Shown in pieces: positions 1 to 8,604 of a DNA stretch of 64,000 nucleotides. The DNA is from Sutcliffiella horikoshii (GTDB lineage: Bacteria; Bacillota; Bacilli; Bacillales; Bacillaceae_I). The translations under genes were made by a program, and so were the position numbers. Below the pieces are notes generated by a model, which worked only from the letters and a program-made list of their open reading frames with translations, had not been told where the DNA came from and did no database searches. Each line of letters opens with the position of its first letter. Within the stretch, counting starts at the first letter, position 1. The stretch covers positions 1,054,001-1,118,000 of the forward strand of contig NZ_CP020880.1 of NCBI RefSeq assembly GCF_002157855.1. The letters are read 5' to 3'.

Positions 1-504
1 CATCACTTCATTCAACAAAGCGATCAACCATCAATTAAGCTGGAAGTTGAAGTGTTAGAGAGACTCAAACATTACAACTGGTACGGAAATATCCGTGAAC
101 TAAAAAACACCCTCGATTATATGCTCGCAGTATGCGAAGAAAATACGATCAAGGTAGAAGATATTCCGAATGAAGGGTTTTTCCAGCAGGCAAGAAAGAG
201 CATGAAAGAAGTGGCCGTTACGCTAGAGTCCGCCGAACTTCCGTACATTCAACAAGATTTGAATGAAGAATTGAGCAACCTAGTAGAAATCATCTATCAG
301 TTACAGCGGACGGGAGAAACGGTCAGCCGAGTGAAAATTTCAGAAGTAACAAGAAGTGGTGGGAGGTTCTTAACTGAGCAGCAAGTACGGTCAAGGCTTG
401 AAACGTTAGAAAAGATGGGGTTGGTTGAGAAAAAGCGGGGGAGGCAAGGGACGAAGTTGACTGTTTTCGGTGAAAAAACCTTCCATATGAAAAAGAGGCA
501 GTAA
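1..504 (+). CDS. Sigma-54-interacting transcriptional regulator, C-terminal part (5' end outside window)
   Basis: The reading frame is open from base 1 and ends at TAA 502-504. The segment W-x-G-N-I-R-E-L-K-N near residues 24-33 is the conserved end of the AAA+ sigma-54 activation domain of NtrC-type regulators. The C-terminal 75 residues do not look like the usual Fis-type helix-turn-helix. They resemble a winged helix, with a run of short helices followed by GLVEKKRGRQGTKL. The protein would activate RpoN-dependent promoters. Its target cannot be assigned. The next co-directional gene is an AGCS amino-acid symporter at 1228, but I found no clear -24/-12 sequence before it. Confidence 0.8.
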   Translation, partial: HHFIQQSDQPSIKLEVEVLERLKHYNWYGNIRELKNTLDYMLAVCEENTIKVEDIPNEGFFQQARKSMKEVAVTLESAELPYIQQDLNEELSNLVEIIYQLQRTGETVSRVKISEVTRSGGRFLTEQQVRSRLETLEKMGLVEKKRGRQGTKLTVFGEKTFHMKKRQ

Positions 505-533
505 GTGGAATCATTCATCCACTTACTGCCTTT
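496..533 (+). terminator. Rho-independent terminator of the sigma-54 regulator gene
   Basis: Stem of about 14 bp, AGGCAGTAAGTGGA paired with TCCACTTACTGCCT, followed by a short T run. It overlaps the stop codon of the upstream gene. Confidence 0.75.
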
Positions 534-536
534 CCT

Positions 537-660
537 GTTGATTTCCGTTTCAGGCGCTTCGCTTGCCTGCGGGCGGTCCGTGAGCCTCCTCACAACGCTT
601 CAGGGGTCTCACCTGTCCCTTCCTCCCGCGGGCGTCTGCGCGCCTTCGACTTCAATCAAC
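537..660 (-). repeat. GC-rich palindromic intergenic repeat arm, solo copy 1
   Basis: About 124 bp bounded by GTTGATTTCCG and CTTCAATCAAC, with inner blocks GTGAGCCTCCTC and GGGGTCTCACCTG that form a long imperfect hairpin. The same family recurs at 11120, 11332, 19569, 19784, 21317, 21524, 39773, 44028, 44225 and 55009. By the orientation of the GAGACCCC block this copy is on the minus strand. No protein is encoded. Confidence 0.85.
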
Positions 661-688
661 TTAAGATATGCTTTTCCTATAAACTACG

Positions 689-871
689 TTAAACGCCCAT
701 CTTTCTTCTGGTGTTGCTTGGTTTTTTTGTTTGCTGGCTTTTCATTTTTTGTGTTCCTTGTGCTCCGTTGAAGTTTCCTTTGCCGCCTGCTGCCTGCTTC
801 TTTTTGTTTTCTAATTGCTTTTTCATCGCTTCTTGCAGACTGATTTTCTTTGGTTCATTGCTTTCTGACAT
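689..871 (-). CDS. Small basic conserved protein of unknown function (60 aa)
   Basis: The ribosome site TAGGAGG lies 7 bases before the ATG, which makes this short ORF credible. The product is very polar. It has a Lys/Gln-rich N-terminal helix (SLQEAMKKQLENKKKQ), a glycine-rich linker, and a C-terminal tail QQTKKPSNTRRKMGV. Small proteins of this composition occur in Bacillaceae, but I do not recognise a function. There are no cysteines or membrane segments. It lies alone between a repeat arm and the upstream region of the AGCS symporter. Confidence 0.6.
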   Translation of the reverse strand: MSESNEPKKISLQEAMKKQLENKKKQAAGGKGNFNGAQGTQKMKSQQTKKPSNTRRKMGV

Positions 872-1227
872 ATAGCTTCCTCCTAATGGTCCATATTAGT
901 AAATTTAGTATAAACCATTTCTGCAAAGAAAGGTAATAAGAATTTACTGGGTATCTATAGAAAGATTAATTTTTTGAAAATAGAGAAAGTATGTAATTCA
1001 ATAATTATTGTTGAAACTATCTTAGTATAGTGATAAAGTTATAAAAGTATTATATAACACTTGTGGATTTTACAAACTGGTCTGTAATAATAACAGATTT
1101 AGTGATAAAAGTATTTAATAGGAAAACTTTAAAGCTTTTCTATTAAATATTTTTATAGGAAACAAATATTGGAAGCGTTACCAAAAATACAAATGTGTAA
1201 GAATCTTAAAGAAAAGGTGTGAACAGC
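872..1227. other. AT-rich intergenic region without a gene
   Basis: About 350 bp of AT-rich sequence between the divergent small gene and the AGCS symporter. Apart from the cre-like site at 1169-1184 I see no ORF with a ribosome site, no strong hairpin with a T run, and no convincing -24/-12 promoter. Confidence 0.5.
1169..1184 (+). promoter_or_regulatory. cre-like CcpA site before the AGCS symporter
   Basis: TTGGAAGCGTTACCAA fits the relaxed cre pattern WTGNAANCGNWNNCAW at every fixed position. It lies about 45 bp before the start codon, a plausible position for repression by CcpA. Confidence 0.4.
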
Positions 1228-2649
1228 ATGATAGACACAATTATTGAATGGAGTAATGAAATTCTTTGGTCATATGTTCTTATTGCACTATTGGTTGGCC
1301 TTGGAATTTATTTTTCTTTGAAATCAAAATTTGTTCAATTTACACAGTTGGGCGAGATGTTTCGGTTATTAAAAGAAAGCCCAACATCAAATGAAGCTAA
1401 AAAGAGAGTGTCCTCTTTTGGTGCATTCTGTATCAGTGCGGCAACTAGAATTGGTACAGGTAACCTTGCCGGTGTGGCGATCGCCATCTCGCTTGGAGGA
1501 CCTGGTGCCGTATTTTGGATGTGGGTGGTTGCTCTATTTGGCGCTTCCTTAAGTTTTATTGAAAGTACACTTGCACAGGTGTATAAAGTAAGGGATAAGA
1601 GTGGCTTTAAAGGTGGTCCTGCTTACTATATGCAAAAGGCAATGGGAGCCCGTTGGATGGGTATTCTATTCGCTGTCTTGATCACTTTTTGCTTTGGATT
1701 GGCATTTACATCTGTCCAAGCAAACACCATTACCGTTGCATTTAATGAAGCATTTGGAGTGAATCGTTTAGTGCTCGGGTTAGTTCTCACAGCAATCGTA
1801 GCAATGGTTATCTTTGGAGGAGTAAAAAGAATTGCCAAGGTATCGCAAGTTGTTGTACCAGTTATGGCTGTTTCTTATTTATTGCTTGCGCTATATGTTA
1901 TTGCAATTAACATTGGAGAAGTACCAGGATTGATCGGCGTCATCGTTTCAAGTGCCTTCGGTCTGAACGAAGCCGTAGCCGGCGGTATTGGTGCTGCCAT
2001 TATGAATGGTGTGAAACGCGGCCTGTTCTCCAATGAAGCTGGTATGGGTAGTGCTCCGGTTGCAGCGGCAACTGCGGATGTAAGTCACCCAGCCAAACAA
2101 GGGTTCATTCAGACGCTTGGAGTATTTGTGGATACTATCTTAATTTGTAGTGCAACAGCCTTCATCATCTTGCTTGCAGGTATTCCTGGCGGAGAAGAGA
2201 TGGAAGGTATTCAATTGACTCAAGTGGCGCTGGCGGAACATGTTGGGCCTTGGGCAAGTATCTTTATCGCTATCGCAATTTTGTTATTCTGCTTTAGTTC
2301 GATCATTGGAAATTATTATTATGGAGAATCCAATATTGAGTTTATTAAAGAAAGCAAAACAGCCATCATGATTTTCCGCTTAGCGGTACTTGGAATGACC
2401 GTTTTTGGTTCTGTTGCCAGCCTGAGCATGGTGTGGAATATTGCGGATTTATTCATGGCATTGATGGCGATCACCAACCTTGTAGCATTGGCCTTTATCG
2501 GAAAAATTGCTCTTGCTGTTTTGAAAGATTACATGAAGCAGCGTAAGGAAGGAAAAGAACCAGTATTCTATGCAAGTAACATTAAGGGATTAGAGAATAC
2601 GGAATGCTGGGAAGATGAGCCGAAAAGTGTGGAGGAAAAAGGGGCTTAA
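1228..2649 (+). CDS. Sodium:alanine/glycine symporter (AGCS family)
   Basis: A 473-residue integral membrane protein with about ten hydrophobic segments. The family signature G-T-G-N-L-A-G-V lies near residue 75, followed by GGPGAVFWMW and FKGGPAYYMQ. AGCS carriers take up alanine or glycine with Na+. A GTG at 1219 is in frame, but the ribosome site AAGGTG sits over it, so I choose the ATG at 1228. The gene is monocistronic, with a terminator immediately after it. The neighbouring sigma-54 regulator may or may not control it. Substrate assignment rests on family membership only. Confidence 0.88.
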   Translation: MIDTIIEWSNEILWSYVLIALLVGLGIYFSLKSKFVQFTQLGEMFRLLKESPTSNEAKKRVSSFGAFCISAATRIGTGNLAGVAIAISLGGPGAVFWMWVVALFGASLSFIESTLAQVYKVRDKSGFKGGPAYYMQKAMGARWMGILFAVLITFCFGLAFTSVQANTITVAFNEAFGVNRLVLGLVLTAIVAMVIFGGVKRIAKVSQVVVPVMAVSYLLLALYVIAINIGEVPGLIGVIVSSAFGLNEAVAGGIGAAIMNGVKRGLFSNEAGMGSAPVAAATADVSHPAKQGFIQTLGVFVDTILICSATAFIILLAGIPGGEEMEGIQLTQVALAEHVGPWASIFIAIAILLFCFSSIIGNYYYGESNIEFIKESKTAIMIFRLAVLGMTVFGSVASLSMVWNIADLFMALMAITNLVALAFIGKIALAVLKDYMKQRKEGKEPVFYASNIKGLENTECWEDEPKSVEEKGA

Positions 2650-2666
2650 AATTTGATAAAAGATAG

Positions 2667-2700
2667 AGCTACGGGATCCTGGTGGTCCTGTAGCTTTTTT
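2667..2700 (+). terminator. Terminator of the AGCS symporter gene
   Basis: Stem AGCTACGGGATCC / GGTCCTGTAGCT, then six T residues. Confidence 0.8.
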
Positions 2701-2748
2701 GTTATATAGTAAAATAAACATTAACAAGTAATAATTAATGTGGTAAAA

Positions 2749-2766
2749 TATCTTTAATTCAAGATA
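2749..2766 (+). promoter_or_regulatory. MhqR-like operator palindrome
   Basis: TATCTTTAATTCAAGATA is an 18-bp near-perfect palindrome, very close to the B. subtilis MhqR box (TATCTCGAATTCGAGATA from memory). It lies 43 bp before a VOC dioxygenase start. A second copy is at 8587-8604, before another ring-cleavage enzyme. Confidence 0.6.
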
Positions 2767-2808
2767 TTGAATTTCAAAGTAAAATCAAACGCAAGGAGGT
2801 ACTTATAT

Positions 2809-3660
2809 ATGAAACACTTCCATCAAAGTCCTACCACATATGTGAAGGATGTCATGATAAATGTAGAAAATCTTCAACGTTCCATTGAGTTTTATACAAC
2901 AATAATTGGTTTTAAACTATTAGAACAAACAGAATCGCAAGCGGTATTCTCCGCAAATGGGCATACGCCGTTGTTGACTATCGTACAACCTAATGATATA
3001 AAACCAAAACAGCAACGTACCACCGGCCTATATCATTTTGCGCTTCTTTTGCCAACACGGTCAGATCTTGGTAGCATTATACACCATTTCATTGCCAAAG
3101 GAGTCCGCCTCCAAGGGGCTTCAGATCACCTTGTAAGTGAGGCATTGTATTTGGCGGATCCAGATGGAAACGGGATTGAAATTTATAGGGACCGTCCAGC
3201 AGAGGAATGGAATTGGAACGGATCAGAAGTGGAGATGGCATCGATAGCACTTGATGTGGAAGACTTGTTAAAAGAGGGGCAAGATACCTTATGGGATGGT
3301 CTTCCTAAAGAAACAGTCATGGGACATATACACCTTCATGTTTCGGAATTAAAAGATACCGAGCAATTTTACACAAAAGGGCTCGGATTTGAAGTCGTCA
3401 CTCGTTATGGGGCCCAGGCTTTGTTTATTTCAACGGAACGTTATCATCATCATATCGGTCTGAATACTTGGAATGGAGTCGGAGCACCTGCACCTGCCGC
3501 CAATTCAGTAGGTCTTGTATGGTTCTCATTGGTGTTTTCAAGTGAAGAAAAGAAGCTCGCTGCTGTTGAAAGGCTAACATCTTTAGGTTATAAAGTAGAG
3601 GTATTAGATGGCCAATATTTTGCAAAGGATCCATCAGGAAATAGAATTAAATTGAATTAA
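2809..3660 (+). CDS. VOC-family ring-cleaving dioxygenase (CatE/YfiE-like)
   Basis: A 283-residue protein built of two vicinal-oxygen-chelate modules, about residues 8-125 and 165-280. Metal-ligand candidates are the His in GLYHFALL, the His in HIHLHVSE and the Glu in GNGIEIYRDRP. Such enzymes cleave catechol-type rings using Fe(II). An in-frame TTG occurs at 2767, but GGAGG at 2795-2799 points to the ATG at 2809. The MhqR-like palindrome upstream suggests induction by quinones or catechols, consistent with detoxification. The exact substrate is not visible. A glyoxalase-like function is the alternative. Confidence 0.8.
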   Translation: MKHFHQSPTTYVKDVMINVENLQRSIEFYTTIIGFKLLEQTESQAVFSANGHTPLLTIVQPNDIKPKQQRTTGLYHFALLLPTRSDLGSIIHHFIAKGVRLQGASDHLVSEALYLADPDGNGIEIYRDRPAEEWNWNGSEVEMASIALDVEDLLKEGQDTLWDGLPKETVMGHIHLHVSELKDTEQFYTKGLGFEVVTRYGAQALFISTERYHHHIGLNTWNGVGAPAPAANSVGLVWFSLVFSSEEKKLAAVERLTSLGYKVEVLDGQYFAKDPSGNRIKLN

Positions 3661-3667
3661 TTAACAC

Positions 3668-3703
3668 AACAGACTTCTATTCTAAAAAGGGGTCTGTTTT
3701 TTT
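3668..3703 (+). terminator. Weak terminator after the VOC dioxygenase
   Basis: Short stem ACAGAC / GTCTGT followed by eight T residues. Confidence 0.5.
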
Positions 3704-3769
3704 ACGTCGTATAAATATTGGAAGCACAACACATCTTAAAGACAACTACGCGTACAATGGGAGCTTTCT

Positions 3770-4771
3770 ATGAAGAAACATAACATACAACTGACAACGC
3801 CGGAGATTGCGGCATTATGGACAACATACATACAGAACAGCGCAACGATTTGCTTTTATAAGCATTTTCTTCAGCAGGTGGAAGACACGGAGATTGAGCG
3901 AATTGTAAAGGAGTCATTGTTCTTAGAAGAAAGATATAATGAGGAAATTCAGAAAATCTTTATTAAAGAAGACTTTCCAGTGCCAGATGGATTTTCCGAT
4001 AAAGATGTCAATCTTGCGGCTCCTCCCTTATATACAGATCTCTTTGCACTGAGTTTTGCCTATAGGGTGGGGCAGATGACAGTACCCTATTATGCCTCGG
4101 TTTTGACGAAGGTAGCAAGAGGCGATGTGGTTGCTTTTTTTAGTGAATGTTTAAAAACTTCAACCAAACATTACAGAAATGCACTTGACTTGATGCTTGC
4201 GAAGGGGATTTATGACAGACCACCCAAAGTCCCTTATCCGAAAAATGTACAATACATTAAAGAGCAGCAAACAATCCTTGGTGCTTGGTTTGGTGACAAA
4301 AGGCCCCTGAATGTGATGGAACTCGGGGAAATATTTTATGTGATTGAACGTAACTATATTGGGATGGTCATGCTATTGGGATTAATTCAAGTCATGAGGG
4401 ACCAGGAGATAAAGGAATATTTAAAAAAAGGGAAGATACTTGCGCAAAAACAGGTGGAAGTCTTTAATAATGTCTTAAAAGATGAGGACCACTTAGGAAA
4501 TGTTCCTGTCAGTCTTGAGGTAACAGATTCAATCGTTTCCCCCTTTTCTGACAAGCTAATCTTATTTTTGATTACAACCACAAGTTCTGCCGGATTATAC
4601 TTGCTTGCATATGCCATGTCCACTGCGATGCGGAAAGACCTTGCGATGCACTATTCCACGATTATGTTGGATATAGCCAAATATGGGGAGGATGGATTGG
4701 AGATGCTGATTAGAAGAGGATGGATGGAACAGCCTCCGCAATCAGTGGACCGAGAGAAGCTGCAAGAATAA
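3770..4771 (+). CDS. DUF3231 family protein (333 aa)
   Basis: Two repeated helical halves, beginning near residues 1 and 170, each opening with a conserved T(T/P)xEIxxLWxxY-like or LGxxFYVIExNY-like pattern. This matches the Bacillaceae DUF3231 family, which folds as ferritin-like helical bundles. There is no signal peptide. Function is unknown; members are often found near sporulation or stress genes. The ribosome site GGGAG precedes the ATG. The gene is monocistronic and convergent with the GNAT gene. Confidence 0.75.
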   Translation: MKKHNIQLTTPEIAALWTTYIQNSATICFYKHFLQQVEDTEIERIVKESLFLEERYNEEIQKIFIKEDFPVPDGFSDKDVNLAAPPLYTDLFALSFAYRVGQMTVPYYASVLTKVARGDVVAFFSECLKTSTKHYRNALDLMLAKGIYDRPPKVPYPKNVQYIKEQQTILGAWFGDKRPLNVMELGEIFYVIERNYIGMVMLLGLIQVMRDQEIKEYLKKGKILAQKQVEVFNNVLKDEDHLGNVPVSLEVTDSIVSPFSDKLILFLITTTSSAGLYLLAYAMSTAMRKDLAMHYSTIMLDIAKYGEDGLEMLIRRGWMEQPPQSVDREKLQE

Positions 4772-4783
4772 AGTGGCTGAAGG

Positions 4784-5677
4784 TCATACTGGAACCTTCA
4801 GCTCCTTCTGGAAAAAATAAAGCTCATCAGAAAGCTTGAAACCTGCCTTTTGGTAAAGACGTATTGCATGATTATTGGTTGAATTCACACACAGTTGAAG
4901 TTCATCAATTTCTTTAAATGAAAAAATCCAAGAAACCGCACCTTTCAAAAGTTCCGTACCGATGCTTTGTCCGCGAAAACGATCATCCACTGCAAAAAAC
5001 TCTATGCTTGCTTCCGAAAACTCAGGTTCTACTTCCACGTAAATGTACCCTGCTAATTTGTCTTCTCTCAGATAATAAAATACTTTCCGGTGTTCATTAA
5101 TCCGTTTAATGATTTCTTCTCCAGTATAATATGTATCTGGAAAGGCCAGGTTGTGCAGGCGGATCATCTCTCCGTTGCGTTGCTCTGTAAGAAAGGGTAG
5201 CTTAGAAACTTGAGAGGCAGAATAGTCGTTTCTTCTCATAATTAAAATAGCCTGTTCACTTTGTTTTGAGAAGTTGAAATTTGTTGCGGTTATGACTGCT
5301 GTTTCATTTACCTTGTTTGGAAACATGCTAAGTCTTTCAACCTCTGATGGCAGAAGTGGCAACATTTCCTTGAATAGGTATATTGCTTGATCTTGGTGAT
5401 TAGCCTCTACAAACGGCCCCCATACTTCTGCAGACTTTTGCTCGAAGTCAGCATCAAACCCAACTACTCCTATCAATGTTTCATTCTTATAGGCTAGAAC
5501 GAAGGCTTTTTCAAACGGTACATCTGTCAGTTCATTTTGCAAGTAACTAGAGATCTCCTGTTGTTTTTTGCCACAATATCCGATATGACTGCGGGACTGA
5601 CCATTGAGTCTTGCAATAAAAGATGCAACTTCTTCAAGTAAATCACTTGAAGAAAAAAAGATTACAGGTTCTTTCAT
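4784..5677 (-). CDS. GNAT-family N-acetyltransferase
   Basis: About 297 residues. The C-terminal half (about 150-290) is a GNAT acetyl-CoA fold with the motif-A loop DDRFRGQSIGTELL and a terminal VNSTNNHAIRLYQKAGF block typical of RimI-like enzymes. The N-terminal half looks like a second, degenerate acetyltransferase-like domain. An upstream in-frame ATG at 5692 exists, but GGGGAG lies between the two ATGs and fits the ATG at 5677 better. The acceptor substrate is unknown. The gene is convergent with the DUF3231 gene. Confidence 0.8.
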   Translation of the reverse strand: MKEPVIFFSSSDLLEEVASFIARLNGQSRSHIGYCGKKQQEISSYLQNELTDVPFEKAFVLAYKNETLIGVVGFDADFEQKSAEVWGPFVEANHQDQAIYLFKEMLPLLPSEVERLSMFPNKVNETAVITATNFNFSKQSEQAILIMRRNDYSASQVSKLPFLTEQRNGEMIRLHNLAFPDTYYTGEEIIKRINEHRKVFYYLREDKLAGYIYVEVEPEFSEASIEFFAVDDRFRGQSIGTELLKGAVSWIFSFKEIDELQLCVNSTNNHAIRLYQKAGFKLSDELYFFQKELKVPV

Positions 5678-5696
5678 TTCACCACTCCCCATTAAA

Positions 5697-5727
5697 AAAT
5701 CCCAGAGTGTGCACGCCTCTGGGATTT
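5697..5727 (-). terminator. Terminator after the small membrane protein gene
   Basis: Stem AATCCCAGAG / CTCTGGGATT. On the minus strand it is followed by six T residues. Confidence 0.75.
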
Positions 5728-5758
5728 ATTAGATTATTAAAAATTATAACACAAAAAA

Positions 5759-5938
5759 TTAACGATTTATGAGGTTTCGTACCCCTCTATAGATTAAGGC
5801 AAGTGAGAATACTAGAACAGTCACGACGCCAAGAATACTAGTGATCGGCTCAAGAGCAGCAAACGTTCCAGTCATTGGTACTCTAAGAAGCGCAAAACCT
5901 GCTAGCATGGCAGCGAAAAACAGAATAATTCTTTCCAT
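5759..5938 (-). CDS. Small two-helix membrane protein (59 aa)
   Basis: AAAGGAGGG stands 7 bases before the ATG at 5938, so I prefer this start to the longer in-frame one at 6007. The product has two hydrophobic helices (about residues 4-18 and 33-52) separated by a short polar turn, and a basic tail RGVRNLINR. This suggests an inner-membrane hairpin with both ends in the cytoplasm. The family is not recognised. It is divergent from the DUF1538 pair. Confidence 0.6.
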   Translation of the reverse strand: MERIILFFAAMLAGFALLRVPMTGTFAALEPITSILGVVTVLVFSLALIYRGVRNLINR

Positions 5939-6097
5939 ATAACACCCTCCTTTCCCTTTGATAACACTATATGTGTATAGGCTTAGACTTGTCAGCGCTT
6001 TCAGCAATTTTTCTATTCTTTGAACATTGTTCAGTTATGTAATAGGAATAATAGGGTAAAAAGATAAAAAGAGATATAGATGAGTGGGAGTGAGGAA

Positions 6098-6790
6098 ATG
6101 GAGGATATTAAAGATTCAGTCAAAGAATCTTTTCTGGCAATTTTACCAGTATCAGCGGTAATCATTTTACTTCAGATTTTTTTAATAGGACTTCCTCTTG
6201 AGAAGTTCCTTTTATTCTTAATAGGACTATTAATGGTGACATTTGGATTGATGTTCTTCCTTATGGGTGTCAACATAGGACTTTTACCTGTTGGGGACAT
6301 GATTGGAAGGGCGCTCCCAAAACCAAAAAAGAAGTGGTTAATCATTATTGTCGGGCTGTTGTTGGGTATCGCGGTCACTGTGGCAGAACCAGATGTAAGG
6401 GTGTTGGCAACGCAAGTGGATGAAGTATCGGATGGGAAAATCACGTCGACTGTATTGATCCTTTCCGTTGCGCTTGGAGTTGGGATATTTGTGGCGCTGG
6501 CGATGGTAAGAACCATTTATAAGATTAAATTGCCTTACCTTATAATGCCTGCATATTTACTTGTTTTTCTCCTAGGATTTTTTACTCCTGAGACATTCGT
6601 TCCAATTTCATTTGATGCTGGAGGTGTGACCACAGGTCCGCTGACCGTCCCGTTTATTCTGGCTTTGGGAGTCGGTGTCGCGTCTGTATTGAGAAAGGAT
6701 GAATCATCGAGTGAAGGATTTGGATTGGTTGCACTGGCTTCCATTGGACCTATACTTGCAGTTCTGCTATTGGGGGTGATTTATCAATGA
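6098..6790 (+). CDS. DUF1538 membrane protein, first of a pair
   Basis: About 230 residues and six to seven hydrophobic segments. DUF1538 landmarks are G-x-N-x-G-L-L-P-V-G near residue 68, VAEPDVRVLATQV, and FDAGGVTTGPLTVPF near the end. I choose ATG 6098 because GGGAG lies 7 bases before it; ATG 6080 has a poor ribosome site. It overlaps the next gene by ATGA, so the two are translationally coupled. Function is unknown; the paired, internally similar proteins suggest a heteromeric transporter. Confidence 0.8.
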   Translation: MEDIKDSVKESFLAILPVSAVIILLQIFLIGLPLEKFLLFLIGLLMVTFGLMFFLMGVNIGLLPVGDMIGRALPKPKKKWLIIIVGLLLGIAVTVAEPDVRVLATQVDEVSDGKITSTVLILSVALGVGIFVALAMVRTIYKIKLPYLIMPAYLLVFLLGFFTPETFVPISFDAGGVTTGPLTVPFILALGVGVASVLRKDESSSEGFGLVALASIGPILAVLLLGVIYQ

Positions 6791-7515
6791 TTCACGACAT
6801 CTTTAAGGGATTTGGAGGACTGCTTCTTGAGGTAACCTTCGCGTTAGTGCCGTTATTAGTTTTTTTCCTCGTTTTTCAATTTATATTTTTGAAGCTAGAT
6901 TGGGATAAACTAAAGAAAATATTGCTTGGTTTCGGGTTTTCCTACATAGGACTGGTGTTATTCCTCCAAGGGGTGCATATCGGATTTATGCCAGTAGGAG
7001 AAAAAATGGGAGAGAGTCTTGGCGAGATTACACATTCGTGGATACTGATTCCTATTGGCTTTGTTCTTGGTTTTGTCGCTACGATAGCAGAGCCTGCTGT
7101 AAGAGTACTGAATAAAGAGGTATCCGATGTGACGGAAGGATATATCTCCAAGAAAGCAATGCTTTTGACGCTGTCTGTAGGAGTAGGAGTAGCTATCGCT
7201 TTGTCCATGCTTCGTATTCAGTTCAATTTTTCCATCTGGTATTACCTCATTCCAGGCTACCTTATCGCATTTATCCTTCTGTTTTTTACCAAAAAAATCT
7301 TCGTCAGTATTGCCTTTGATTCTGGCGGAGTTGCAACTGGACCCATGACGGTTACTTTTATTCTTTCCATGGCGGTAGGAGTTGCATCTGTTACAGAGGG
7401 AAGTGATCCCCTGACGGATGGCTTTGGAATGATTGCCCTTGTAGCACTTGCCCCCATTATTTCCGTTCTTGTGTTAGGAATTATTTACAAAAAAGAAGTG
7501 GAAGAGAAGGGATAG
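6787..7515 (+). CDS. DUF1538 membrane protein, second of a pair
   Basis: A 242-residue paralogue of the preceding product, with the same landmarks: GVHIGFMPVG, IAEPAVRVLNKEV, and FDSGGVATGPMTVTF. In some bacteria a single longer DUF1538 protein carries both halves; here they are separate overlapping genes. No cation-binding site can be assigned from the sequence alone. The conserved acidic residue in the AEP motif inside a membrane region makes ion transport plausible. The gene ends before a bidirectional terminator. Confidence 0.8.
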   Translation: MIHDIFKGFGGLLLEVTFALVPLLVFFLVFQFIFLKLDWDKLKKILLGFGFSYIGLVLFLQGVHIGFMPVGEKMGESLGEITHSWILIPIGFVLGFVATIAEPAVRVLNKEVSDVTEGYISKKAMLLTLSVGVGVAIALSMLRIQFNFSIWYYLIPGYLIAFILLFFTKKIFVSIAFDSGGVATGPMTVTFILSMAVGVASVTEGSDPLTDGFGMIALVALAPIISVLVLGIIYKKEVEEKG

Positions 7516-7534
7516 AAATTGCGTGGCATAAATA

Positions 7535-7577
7535 AAACGGAGCTGAAATCAACTAGTCGATTTCAGCTCCGTTTTTT
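7535..7577. terminator. Bidirectional terminator
   Basis: Perfect 15-bp stem AACGGAGCTGAAATC / GATTTCAGCTCCGTT, with A and T runs on both sides. It serves the DUF1538 pair and the convergent dioxygenase. Confidence 0.9.
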
Positions 7578-7579
7578 AC

Positions 7580-8548
7580 TTAGTTTATTTCGAGAGGTCG
7601 TAAACTTGCTTCGATTTCTGCTCTTTTTGGCTCTAAAAACGGAGGAAGAGCAAGTTTTTCTCCCATCGTTTCTAACGGCTCGTCTGCACTGAATCCAGGA
7701 GTGTCTGTGGATAGTTCAAAAAGAATACCATTAGGCTCTCGGAAGTAAAGTGCCTTAAAATAATATCTTTCTACTTCTCCTGAGTTCGGGAGGCGGGTTT
7801 CCCTCACGCGTTGTACCCACTTTTGAAACTCTTCTTGAATTGGAACCCGGAACGCTACATGATGTACGCCGCCGCGACCTATTTTTTCAGCTGGAAGATC
7901 AGGCCTTGTTTCAATATGCACTTCAGCACCTGTTCCTCCTTCCCCAGTTGTGTATATTTCGATGTCAGGGAAATCCCCTTTAAGGGAAGGATATGACCCT
8001 TTAAATTGAAACCCAAGCACATTGGTTAAGATGCTCGTGGTCGGCAGGGAAGATTTAACCGTCAACGTTACAGGCCCAAGTCCAATAATGCTATGCTCTT
8101 TTGGGATATCACTCTTTTCCCAGGGAACCCCGGCTGAAACACCTTTTTCTCCGTTATCAGCCACTAATAACAGCTTGGTGCCTTCGTAATCTTCAAATGC
8201 CAAAGTGTCTCTGTCTGCGCGCTTTTTTATTTCTTCCTGTTTTATGTTAAATGTCTGGAATCGCTGTTGCCAAAAACGTAATGATTCGGTGGTTGCCACA
8301 CGTAAAGAAGTAGATGAAATGCTTGAAACTCCTTCATGGGTTCTGCCTAAGCCAGGAATATCGAAAAAGGTGATCTCGGTTCCTGGATTTCCCTCTGCGT
8401 CACCATAAAATAGATGATAGGAGGAGGTGTTATCTTGATTTACGGTCTTTTTTACAAGTCGCATGCCAAGAACCTCTGTGAAAAATTGAAAATTTCTTTC
8501 TGCTTTAGCTGTTAATAAAGAAACGTGGTGTAAACCCAATAATTCCAT
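7580..8548 (-). CDS. Ring-cleaving dioxygenase, MhqA/MhqO type
   Basis: A 322-residue protein with two VOC modules. It opens with ELLGLHHVSLLT (first metal His) and has GRGGVHHVAFRVP (second His) and GILFELSTDTPGF (Glu ligand). This is the pattern of B. subtilis MhqA/MhqO, hydroquinone-specific dioxygenases of the MhqR regulon. An in-frame GTG exists at 8557, but GGAG spacing favours the ATG at 8548. The 18-bp operator palindrome 39 bp upstream supports induction by quinones. I cannot decide between the MhqA and MhqO orthologues. Confidence 0.85.
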   Translation of the reverse strand: MELLGLHHVSLLTAKAERNFQFFTEVLGMRLVKKTVNQDNTSSYHLFYGDAEGNPGTEITFFDIPGLGRTHEGVSSISSTSLRVATTESLRFWQQRFQTFNIKQEEIKKRADRDTLAFEDYEGTKLLLVADNGEKGVSAGVPWEKSDIPKEHSIIGLGPVTLTVKSSLPTTSILTNVLGFQFKGSYPSLKGDFPDIEIYTTGEGGTGAEVHIETRPDLPAEKIGRGGVHHVAFRVPIQEEFQKWVQRVRETRLPNSGEVERYYFKALYFREPNGILFELSTDTPGFSADEPLETMGEKLALPPFLEPKRAEIEASLRPLEIN

Positions 8549-8586
8549 AGGTATCACTCCTACTAATTATTTAACTCAAATTAAGA

Positions 8587-8604
8587 TATCTCGAATTCAA
8601 GATA
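8587..8604 (-). promoter_or_regulatory. MhqR-like operator palindrome
   Basis: TATCTCGAATTCAAGATA differs from the remembered MhqR consensus at one base. It lies directly upstream of the MhqA/MhqO-type gene. Confidence 0.7.

Noticed and set aside
537-660. Apparent ORFs running through the GC-rich repeat arms on both strands
   Set aside because: They exist only because the palindromic arms lack stops. They have no ribosome sites and recur at every repeat copy.
1080-1227. Sigma-54 promoter before the AGCS symporter, suggested by the upstream activator gene
   Set aside because: No sequence close to TGGCAC-N5-TTGCA is present on the + strand in this region.
4776-4801. Terminator between the DUF3231 and GNAT genes
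   Set aside because: A GCTGAAGGT / ACCTTCAGC hairpin exists, but neither side has a convincing T run, so it was not listed as a feature.
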